From: Gemmatimonadota bacterium
GTDB lineage: Bacteria; Gemmatimonadota; Gemmatimonadetes; Longimicrobiales; Gaopeijiaceae
DNA length: 64,000 nucleotides
NCBI GenBank assembly: GCA_030428885.1
Contig: JAUIEJ010000004.1
Coordinates: 186,001-250,000 of the forward strand
Direction: 5' to 3'
Position numbers and translations under genes: made by a program. Of this stretch, positions 18,086 to 25,370 are shown piece after piece. Under the pieces are notes generated by a model. It did no database searches. It was given only the letters and a program-made list of their open reading frames with translations, and was not told where the DNA came from. Position 1 is the stretch's first letter. Every line of letters starts with the position of its first letter.

Positions 18086-18330
18086 GCCCAGACCCACTCC
18101 GTCTCGTCGAACGCCGTGGGCACCGCCTCATCGATCAGCCCGGACTCGCCCCGGGCCCGCAGGGCTTCCGCATCGTCGCGCCATCCGGCCCGGGGGGCTG
18201 CCGGGGCGACCACGAGACCTTCGTCGGTGATCCGGAGTTCGACGTCGCCCTCGAGCCCCGCCTCTTCGAGCAGGGGCTTGGGAATGCGGACGCCCTGGGA
18301 GTTTCCGATGCGGACGATGCGGGTCTTCAT
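18082..18330 (-). CDS. mazE: MazE-type AbrB antitoxin
   Basis: An 82-residue protein with the MazE/AbrB domain MKTRIVRIGNSQGVRIPKPL at the N-terminus and an acidic, Trp-rich tail (FDETEWVWA) for toxin binding. ATG at 18330 starts exactly at the domain. It overlaps the MazF gene and has its own promoter and palindrome at 18373-18410, so autoregulation with the toxin is likely. Confidence 0.9.
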   Translation of the reverse strand: MKTRIVRIGNSQGVRIPKPLLEEAGLEGDVELRITDEGLVVAPAAPRAGWRDDAEALRARGESGLIDEAVPTAFDETEWVWA

Positions 18331-18372
18331 GAGGCGGCCGGTGGTCGGATCGCGGGTCGGTGAACGGCCCTG

Positions 18373-18410
18373 TGTAATTACAATGTACTTACGCCTTCCA
18401 CCGCCCGCAA
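18373..18410 (-). promoter_or_regulatory. Promoter and operator of the second MazEF operon
   Basis: On the minus strand TTGCGG (18405-18410) and TACATT (18382-18387) are 17 bases apart. TGTAATTACA, a perfect 10-base palindrome (18373-18382), overlaps the downstream edge of the -10 box, a position where a MazE dimer would block transcription. The rest of 18331-18634 shows no gene. Confidence 0.55.
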
Positions 18411-18634
18411 ATATCGAGGTGCTTGGTGGAGAGAGCATCGAAGGAGGGCATGGTCGAGTCCATGGAGGAACGCGACTCCAGGCATCCCCCCACTGCCGTC
18501 AAGGGGCTCCTACGGAGCTACACGCGCTCCCGTGCGCGCGAAATGTGAAGGTACGCGTGCGGGTGCGCCCGAATTGAGGGCACAGAGCGGCACCGACCTC
18601 TCGGCGCCGCCCCACCTTCATCGGGAGCCGATCC

Positions 18635-19290
18635 ATGGCCCACGCGACCACCACCCCCGCCACCCTCACCTCCGCCGACGCCGCCCGGGCCATCTACCTC
18701 GACTTGAGGGCTTCACGAACGAGGCCCCCGCCCTGCTCGGAGTCCTCGTCGACGACTCGTTCGAGACGCTCGTGCTCGACCCCGTGCTCCGCCCGGCTGC
18801 GGAGGATAGGGGACTCCGTGTGACCGGCGGCGAGGCGGCGCTTCGGGGGATCCTCGAGCGGGCTCGGCTCGAGGACCGGCTGATCTGCGCCTTCGGGAAC
18901 CGCGAGCGGGAGGCCGCCCTCGAGGACTTCGGTGTGGACCTCGTCGAGCGCTTCGTGAACGTGCAGCGAGTCGCGAAGCGGTGGTGGAGGGCGCACGGCG
19001 CCGAGCGTCCGCAGCGGCGACGGGGCAGGAACGCCCGGAACCGGAGCGGCGGCTACAGCCTGGAGTTCTTCGAGAACGGGCTCGGGCTCGAGCGGCCGAA
19101 GCACCTGAAGTCGGGCAACGCCACGAAGCGGCTTCGTGCCGTACGCGATTCACTCGTGACCCACAAGGGCGACTGGTCTCGGCTGACAGTCACGGCCAAG
19201 GGCAAGTGGACCAAGCTGCTCGACTACAACGAGGTCGACGTCCGGAATCTGGCCGCCCTGGCGAAGCGGGTGGCCCGGGGCCGGGCGTAG
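18635..19290 (+). pseudogene. RNase H-like (YprB/RNase_H_2-type) protein, frameshifted near its start
   Basis: ATG at 18635 reads MAHATTTPATLTSADAARAI and then IYLDL, after which the frame is lost. The continuation, GFTNEAPALLGVLVDDSFET and onward to the stop at 19290, is one frame over. Adding one G at TTGAG (about 18705) gives IYLDLEGFTNEAPALLG, an RNase H-like exonuclease strand with the acidic DxE pair, and the far end KLLDYNEVDVRNLAALAKRV gives the typical C-terminal Asp. The whole is about 220 residues. It stands just outside the BREX block, running toward the DUF2075 gene. A sequencing error is possible. Confidence 0.65.
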
Positions 19291-19300
19291 TCGGGCCGGC

Positions 19301-19350
19301 AGGCGGGCGCTCCCGGCTGGGCTCAAGCCCCCGGGGGCGCCCCCGCCCGG
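19301..19350. terminator. Possible bidirectional stem-loop between convergent genes
   Basis: Between the RNase H-like gene and the DUF2075 gene end, GGCGGGCGCTCCCGG (19302-19316) can pair, with mismatches, with a C-rich arm at 19331-19349. The inner GGGCTCAAGCCC forms a GGGC-TCAA-GCCC hairpin. There is no T-tract, so intrinsic termination is uncertain. Confidence 0.3.
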
Positions 19351-21206
19351 TTGGACATCTCCCTGAACCACCCATTCGTCTCCTCGTCCACGCACCACAC
19401 CCAGCACCCCTTCATGCCGCGGGACATCAGCGTGCGGTACGTGTTGAGGATGATCCGGCGGGCGTCCTTCCGGGCTCCCTCGGGGTCGGTCTTCAGGCGC
19501 TTCTTGTAGCCCCGGATCGTGCGGTCGTACTGGTCGCGCTCTTCGGGCCTCGTCACCACCCGGCCATCCCTCACCACCAGGTCGGGACCGATGATCACGC
19601 CCACGGTGTCGAGTTCGAGTCCCTGGCACGTGTGGATGCAGCCGATCTCCGACACCGACTCGGGCTTCACCAGCCAGAGGCCGCCGTCGTCGGTGAGGTT
19701 CCAGCGCATGCGGAAGTCGTGCTCCTCGAACACGATGTCGTAGGCGCTCGGGTCCTTCTTGCTCTCCCACCGCCAGCAGTAGCCGGCGACCATGCGCGCC
19801 CGGTTGCGCTCCTCGTTCTTCGCTTCGATGGCGGCGCGTAGTGACGTCGGATCGTCGAACACCCGGAAGTCGAAGTCGTAGTCCAGCTCACCCAACCGCG
19901 TGTTGGCCGTCTCGCGGATCTGGAGCACGTGGTCGAGCCAGGCGATGTAGCCGTCGGACCCGTTGCATCGGAACTGGGACTCCAGCTGCATCTCGTCGAC
20001 CTCGGCCCCGAGTTCCGACGCCCAGAAGAGGATCTCGTCTTTCGAGCCGATGTCCAGGAGGTCGACGCGCTGGTCCTCGTCGAGGAAGAAGACCGTGACG
20101 TCGGCGGCGTGGATCAGCTCCTTGATCTGGTTGTCGCCGAGGTTCCGGTAGAGGCCCGACTTCTCGTTGAGGCGGTGGGCCTCGTCGACGACCAGGGTGC
20201 GGAACGTGCCCCGCTCCGTGGCGATGAAGCCGCCCGAGCCCTGGAACAGGCTCGAGTAGCGGCTCTTGGTCATGGACCCCGTGAGCCGGCTCTCGAACAC
20301 GGCCCGGGGCGCCGCATTCTTGGTCACGTAGGCGCTCGTCTGGCGGTCCTGGATGAGGCGGGCCACGAGGTTGACGGCGACGACGGACTTGCCCGTGCCC
20401 GGCCCGCCTTCGACCACGAGCACGCGCTTCTCGCCGGCGGGCGTGTCGCGCACGAGCTGAAGGGCGCGCTCGTACACGACCTTCTGCTCGTCGATCATGG
20501 TGAACTCGGCGTTGCCCTCCATGAGCCCCGCCACGGCATCGGCCAGCGACTTCGACGGCCGGATCCGGCCCCGATCGATGCGGTAGGCCACCTGCGTGGA
20601 GTCCCCGTACTTCACCCACCGCTTGATGAAGGTGCGAAGTCGCTCGGCGTCGCCCTTGCGGAAGAGGGGCGCGCGGTCGAGCCAGGGGGCGTAGAACGGG
20701 TCGTCGAGCTGGGTGCCGGTAAAGTTGTGGAGGTAGGCGCAGGCGTGGAGCCCGATGTCGCCCTCCTGCACCTCTTCGTTGAAGTCCCGGAGGAGCTGTG
20801 CGTACGACCACGCCTGGTACGACGGGTGGCTCACGTCGCGCACGGCCTGGCCCACGAAGGTGCGGACGACGCCGTCCATGGCCGTGGGCTCGGCCGACTC
20901 CCACTGCTTGAGTTCCACCACCACGGCCCGGTCGGAGCGGGCGGCGTCCTGCCCCGAGATGATGAAGTCGATGCGCTTCGACGTCTGGGGAATCTGGAGT
21001 TCGATGGAGACGCCGGCGTCGGCCGGGATCTCGTCGTCGTCCATGACCACGTACATGGACGTGAGGGAGTTCTGCCAGGCGCGGCGCTCGTTGGGACTCA
21101 CCCCCTGGCCCACCGTGCGTCGGAAGGCGGCGAGAACGATGTCATCGATGCCGCCGGTCCGCACGTCGTTGGTGAAGCCCTGCTTGGTGTTCTGGTAGAC
21201 GATCAC
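19323..21206 (-). CDS. Nuclease-like domain fused to DUF2075 (Schlafen group 3-type) helicase
   Basis: A 627-residue protein. The N-terminal third has a PD-(D/E)XK-like core, KRIDFIISG (79-86) and AVVVELKQW (about 94-102). It is followed by a DUF2075 P-loop helicase domain with Walker A GGPGTGKS (267-274), Walker B RTLVVDEAHRLNE near 332 and a late IHTCQGLELDTVGVI motif. DUF2075/SLFN-type helicases occur in many defence loci. Its GTG start overlaps the MazG-like stop as GTGA, so it is the last gene of a three-gene string after brxHI. Its nuclease part may act on RNA or DNA; the substrate is not known. Confidence 0.85.
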   Translation of the reverse strand: MIVYQNTKQGFTNDVRTGGIDDIVLAAFRRTVGQGVSPNERRAWQNSLTSMYVVMDDDEIPADAGVSIELQIPQTSKRIDFIISGQDAARSDRAVVVELKQWESAEPTAMDGVVRTFVGQAVRDVSHPSYQAWSYAQLLRDFNEEVQEGDIGLHACAYLHNFTGTQLDDPFYAPWLDRAPLFRKGDAERLRTFIKRWVKYGDSTQVAYRIDRGRIRPSKSLADAVAGLMEGNAEFTMIDEQKVVYERALQLVRDTPAGEKRVLVVEGGPGTGKSVVAVNLVARLIQDRQTSAYVTKNAAPRAVFESRLTGSMTKSRYSSLFQGSGGFIATERGTFRTLVVDEAHRLNEKSGLYRNLGDNQIKELIHAADVTVFFLDEDQRVDLLDIGSKDEILFWASELGAEVDEMQLESQFRCNGSDGYIAWLDHVLQIRETANTRLGELDYDFDFRVFDDPTSLRAAIEAKNEERNRARMVAGYCWRWESKKDPSAYDIVFEEHDFRMRWNLTDDGGLWLVKPESVSEIGCIHTCQGLELDTVGVIIGPDLVVRDGRVVTRPEERDQYDRTIRGYKKRLKTDPEGARKDARRIILNTYRTLMSRGMKGCWVWCVDEETNGWFREMSNRAGAPPGA

Positions 21207-21535
21207 GAGGGGTCACCGCCCTCGGGGGCCGGCGGGAAGCGGTGCTCGTTGCGCTCGATCTTGGCCAGGATCGCCTCTTCCAAGTCGATGCCCGTGACGT
21301 CGGCCAGGCGGAGCAGGTAGATGGCGATGTCGGCGAGTTCGTCGGCGACGGCGGCCCGTCCCTCGTCGGTGGCGGCATGCTCCGCCGACTGCTCCGGCCT
21401 GAGCCATTGGTACTGCTCGACGAGCTCGGCGGCCTCGACGATCAGCGCCATGGCCAGGTTCTTGGGCGTATGGAACTGCTCCCAGTCACGGGCAGCGGCG
21501 AAGGCGCGGAGGCGGGCGGTGAGGGTGGGGATCAT
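21203..21535 (-). CDS. MazG-like nucleotide pyrophosphohydrolase
   Basis: A 110-residue all-alpha protein with the metal-binding pattern of this family: VEAAELVEQYQW (EAAEL, the ExxE pair) and VADELADIAIYLLRLAD (DELAD). By family it hydrolyses dNTPs or NTPs to monophosphates. ATG at 21535 overlaps the preceding stop as ATGA, and the end overlaps the DUF2075 start. Nucleotide depletion or house-cleaning next to a helicase-nuclease suggests a defence role, which is inference. Confidence 0.9.
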   Translation of the reverse strand: MIPTLTARLRAFAAARDWEQFHTPKNLAMALIVEAAELVEQYQWLRPEQSAEHAATDEGRAAVADELADIAIYLLRLADVTGIDLEEAILAKIERNEHRFPPAPEGGDPS

Positions 21536-21882
21536 GACGGGTCGCTCCAGTACCGCCCACTCGAGTAGATCCGACCGCTGGGGTGCTCGGAGAGTCTGAA
21601 GTCGCCTCGCGGCCGGGGGACGGCGGAAGCGAGTTCGCTCCCGTCCGCATACCGCTCGAAGCCGTTTCGGAGCAGGGCCTGCTCTGCTTGAGTTCGATCC
21701 TCCACCAGTATCCAGTCGAACACACCCACCGTGTCGCTGAAGAACACGATGAAGGACTCTCCGTGAGACCGCGCAATGATCGCCCAGTTGTGCTGCAGGA
21801 AACCGACGATCTTCACCCAGGGCGTAGGGTGATCGGCAGGGGCCCCCAACGCCGTGAGGTCCAGTTCCGGTTCTTGGTTCAC
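21532..21882 (-). CDS. Small protein of unknown function in the BREX downstream operon
   Basis: A 116-residue protein starting with GTG at 21882 after GGGGGACGA, a usable ribosome site. It contains WVKIVGFLQHNWAIIARS and VGVFDWILVEDRTQAEQALL, mixed alpha/beta with many aromatics. No known domain is recognised. It starts about 50 bases after brxHI and is coupled to the MazG-like gene by an ATGA overlap, so it is co-transcribed with the helicase pair. Confidence 0.7.
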   Translation of the reverse strand: MNQEPELDLTALGAPADHPTPWVKIVGFLQHNWAIIARSHGESFIVFFSDTVGVFDWILVEDRTQAEQALLRNGFERYADGSELASAVPRPRGDFRLSEHPSGRIYSSGRYWSDPS

Positions 21883-21933
21883 TCGTCCCCCCCGTTTTGA
21901 CTCCGAGTACGTCCACCGATCGACCAAAACCGA

Positions 21934-24054
21934 CTACTGAACGGCGACTCGCATCCCTGCGTCCCTGATCCACTGGATGGCGGTATCGTCCCGGAGCCGA
22001 GCCTCGACAACCTCACGCGCCGCAGCGTCCGGCAACGCTTCGGCAAACTTGAGCCTCTCGATGGCCGCGTCCGCGACCGCCAACCCAAGTCGAAGGGAGC
22101 CCAGGTCGAGCTTCTCCAACCGTTCCTGCAGCTGCTCAGGCGTCGCCGACGGCGCGAGCCGAATCCGGAAGTCGTCGGGTGTGGTCTGATCGATGAGATC
22201 GCCGAGGCCGCCGGCCAGCCAGAGATTCGCCTTCATCCCGGCGAAGGTCCACCACCAAAGGGGCTGGCCGTCCGCCCTCACGATCACGGTCTCCGGCTCC
22301 GAGCGGACCCATCCGAACTCCTCGCGCATCATCTCCATCCGGCCCGTGGCTCGCTCGCTCAGCCGCACCCGCTGAAGATCGGTCCCGGCCAAGATGCGTC
22401 GCATGGCCTGGCACAGCTCCCAAGAGAGAGCCTGTCCATCGCCGAGCCACCGGGCACGGCCCCCGTCCGGCGCAGGCTCCACGTACACGACCCCGCGACG
22501 CCAGTCGATCGACTTCACGTACCAGTTCCGCCCGGCCAAGAGGAGTCGATGGCCATCGGGGGCCTCCAGGGTCAGGATCTGTTGAGGCACAGACCCGAGC
22601 TCCGTCCGGCCGGCCATCACCTTCAGCACGGGAGGCTCACTGAACACGGCCATCAGCTCGATGAAGTTGCGCCCCCCGAAGGTCAGGCGACCGGTGTCGC
22701 CGATCCCCAACACACCGTTGTCTTCGAAGAGATAGTCGGAGCGCAGCAGGTGAGCAGCCAACTCAGGCAGGCGCCCTTCGATCTCGGGCCCGAAGATGAA
22801 GGGGTCACCGAGCCATTCCGGCCAGGTGTATCGACCGACCCCGCGCTCCTGAAGCACGATCGCCAAGAGTTGTTGCACCACCAAGTGGAGCGGCATCGCC
22901 GCCGGCTCCAGCGGCTCGACGAACCCGTCCTCCCAGCAGAGAAGGAGTCCGAGAGCCTTGAGGAAGGCTTCGTCACGCGTGGCCAGGAAGAGCATGTTGG
23001 ATGGCTCGTCTCCTCGTCGCCCGGTCCTACCCAGGCGCTGGAGGAAGCTGGCCACGGTCGACGGGGCATCGAGCTGAATCACCCGGTCCAAATCACCCAC
23101 GTCGATGCCGAGCTCCAACGTGCTGGTCGAGACGATCACGCAGTCGCGGGAGGACGCGAAGGCCTCTTCCGCCGCCCGGCGCTCCTCGCGGCCCAGGGAT
23201 CCATGCGACACGAAGGTGCGCACGTCCAGTTCCCGGAGCGCCACCGCGAGCTGTTCTACTCGGGCACGGCTGTCGACGAACACGAGGCGCTTCTCGCCGC
23301 GATGGAGGCGGGAGATGACGATGGCAGCATTCTCGAGACTGCCGACGAAGTCGAGGGTCACCTCCGGCTCGCGGCGCTCACCGCCGTCGGGCGGACTCAC
23401 GACCACCCGATCCGACGTGCCCGTTCGGCTCACCCACTCGAGAATGGACTCCGGGTTGCCCACGGTCGCCGACAGGCCGATGCGTTGGACCTCTCGCCGC
23501 GCCAGCCGCTGCACTCGCTCGGCGACCGCCACCAGGTGCCACCCCCGGTCGTCTCCCGCGAAGGCATGGATCTCATCGACCACGATCGCCCGCACGTTGC
23601 GGAAGAGGCTCAGGTGGTCGGTCTTCGAGGAGATGAGCATCGCCTCAATGGACTCGGGCGTGGTAAGCAGGATATCGGGAGGATCACTCCGGATGGCCTC
23701 GCGGTCGCTCTGCCCCACGTCGCCATGCCAAAGTCCGGCCCTGCGGCCCACCAGTTGCGCATACCCGCTGATTCGAGGGTGCAGGTTGTTCAGCAGCGCC
23801 CGGAGAGGGCAGAGGTACAGCACGGAGAGCGCCGGCCACTCCTCCGACAGCATGCGACTCAGGACCGGAAAGACGGCCGCCTCGGTCTTGCCACCCGCGG
23901 TCGGAGCGGCCAGCAGGGCATGCTTTCCATGGAGAATCGGGGGGACGGCGGCTTGCTGCAGCGGCCGGAGCGACGGCCACCCCAGGCTGTTCACGATGTG
24001 GTGGACCAGAAGCGGATGGAGTTCCGCGCCACTGCCCGAGCCGCTCATCGTCAC
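21934..24054 (-). CDS. brxHI: BREX type 2 helicase BrxHI (Lhr-like DEAD/DEAH)
   Basis: A 706-residue superfamily 2 helicase. Walker A APTAGGKT (50-57), DEIH box (160-163), SAT motif (195-197), then a second RecA domain ending QRLGRTGRRGD, and a long Lhr-type C-terminal region. In BREX type 2 this helicase is the downstream gene after brxD. GTG at 24054 overlaps the brxD stop as GTGA; ATG two codons later is an alternative. Its role in BREX is not settled; it probably remodels DNA. Confidence 0.92.
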   Translation of the reverse strand: MTMSGSGSGAELHPLLVHHIVNSLGWPSLRPLQQAAVPPILHGKHALLAAPTAGGKTEAAVFPVLSRMLSEEWPALSVLYLCPLRALLNNLHPRISGYAQLVGRRAGLWHGDVGQSDREAIRSDPPDILLTTPESIEAMLISSKTDHLSLFRNVRAIVVDEIHAFAGDDRGWHLVAVAERVQRLARREVQRIGLSATVGNPESILEWVSRTGTSDRVVVSPPDGGERREPEVTLDFVGSLENAAIVISRLHRGEKRLVFVDSRARVEQLAVALRELDVRTFVSHGSLGREERRAAEEAFASSRDCVIVSTSTLELGIDVGDLDRVIQLDAPSTVASFLQRLGRTGRRGDEPSNMLFLATRDEAFLKALGLLLCWEDGFVEPLEPAAMPLHLVVQQLLAIVLQERGVGRYTWPEWLGDPFIFGPEIEGRLPELAAHLLRSDYLFEDNGVLGIGDTGRLTFGGRNFIELMAVFSEPPVLKVMAGRTELGSVPQQILTLEAPDGHRLLLAGRNWYVKSIDWRRGVVYVEPAPDGGRARWLGDGQALSWELCQAMRRILAGTDLQRVRLSERATGRMEMMREEFGWVRSEPETVIVRADGQPLWWWTFAGMKANLWLAGGLGDLIDQTTPDDFRIRLAPSATPEQLQERLEKLDLGSLRLGLAVADAAIERLKFAEALPDAAAREVVEARLRDDTAIQWIRDAGMRVAVQ

Positions 24055-25370
24055 TCGAGACTCAGCTCGATATCGTCCACGTCACCCGCCCGGCGCGCAT
24101 TGCGCTCCACATCGGTTAGTTCACTGTCGGTGACGGTGAGCGTGTAGTCGCGGCGCGGGTCGAACTCGGGGAACTGGTCCACCCGGTCGAGTACGTCGCT
24201 CACGAGCTTCTTCAGGAAGATTCGGGGGGCCACCCCGACCTTGGCGCCCAGCTCACCCGATACGGCACGAGCGAGGAGTTCGATGTAGTCATCATCCACC
24301 AGCGCCCGGACCCGTTCCGGGGCGTCGGCCCCGTCCGCGAAGAGGTCTCGCACCCGCCGCCCGACCTCGAGCAACGCCGCATGATCGAACCCGTGCAGCC
24401 GCACCTGGGTGGCGCGGGGATTGTCGAAGCGCCGATCGGCCGTGAAGTCGGTGTGCAGCCGCTGCGCCAGCGGCGGCAGCCGCTGGATGCCCTGCGGTCC
24501 GTCATAGAACGCCGCGGTTCCGGTGATCGCGAGATACAGCCCGGGGAACCGCCCCCCATCGAGTTCGTCGATAAGCTGGCGTAGGGCGTTCAGGGCGCGG
24601 TCCCGCACGTCGCTCCGGACCCGTTGGAGGGTCTCCACCTCGTCGAGAACGAACACCAGCCCCGACCGGCCCGCGTCTCTCAGCACCGTGAGCAGGCCCG
24701 CCAGGAACGAGAGGGCCGCGTCGTGGTCCACGTCGCCCTTCACGCCCGCGGCCCGCTTCACCGACGCCGCCACGTGGGGCTGCCCACCGAGCCACGCGAG
24801 AAGCCCCTCGGCGAGCGCGTAGTCCTGATCCGCGATCGCCCGCCGGTACGCCCGAAGCACGGCCGAGAATGCGGGGGCTCGACGCGTGACGTGCTCCAGC
24901 CGGCGTTCGGCGAGCGCCTGCGTCGCCTCGATCAGCCCTGCTTCATCCGTCTCAGCCACCTGGCCTGCAGCGATGGCTTCTTCTTCCAGGGTGAAGAACC
25001 AGTTGTCGACCACGGACCGAAGGGCTCCTCCCCTTACCTCCGGCGTCGAGAGGCGCTCGACCAGCCTCCGGTACACCGTCTCCAGATGGTGGAGCGGCGT
25101 CTCACCCTCCGAGATCTGCACCTCGGCTGTGGCGAAGCCGTGGCGATGCGCCTGCTCCGCGAGCCAGCGCACGGTGAAGGTCTTGCCCGAACCGTACTCT
25201 CCTCGAATGGCCTTGAAGCCCACGCGCCCCTTGGCGACTTCGCCGAGCTCGTCGGTGAACACCGGTTCGAGGCGGTCCATCCCCACGGCCAGGGCGTCGA
25301 GCCCCCGATCGGGTACCGTGCCCCGGCGCAGGGCGTCGACGATCTCGCGGCGACGTTGAGGCGAGATCAT
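24051..25370 (-). CDS. brxD: BREX type 2 ATP-binding protein BrxD
   Basis: A 439-residue P-loop ATPase with Walker A GEYGSGKT (57-64) and Walker B GLVFVLDEVETLQ (about 237-249), the BrxC/D-like ATPase class (DUF2791-type). The middle holds an AAA-type helical region and the C-terminus is rich in acidic residues. Its length fits BrxD. It sits between pglZ and brxHI, with four-base overlaps on both sides, the order expected for BREX type 2. Confidence 0.92.
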   Translation of the reverse strand: MISPQRRREIVDALRRGTVPDRGLDALAVGMDRLEPVFTDELGEVAKGRVGFKAIRGEYGSGKTFTVRWLAEQAHRHGFATAEVQISEGETPLHHLETVYRRLVERLSTPEVRGGALRSVVDNWFFTLEEEAIAAGQVAETDEAGLIEATQALAERRLEHVTRRAPAFSAVLRAYRRAIADQDYALAEGLLAWLGGQPHVAASVKRAAGVKGDVDHDAALSFLAGLLTVLRDAGRSGLVFVLDEVETLQRVRSDVRDRALNALRQLIDELDGGRFPGLYLAITGTAAFYDGPQGIQRLPPLAQRLHTDFTADRRFDNPRATQVRLHGFDHAALLEVGRRVRDLFADGADAPERVRALVDDDYIELLARAVSGELGAKVGVAPRIFLKKLVSDVLDRVDQFPEFDPRRDYTLTVTDSELTDVERNARRAGDVDDIELSLE

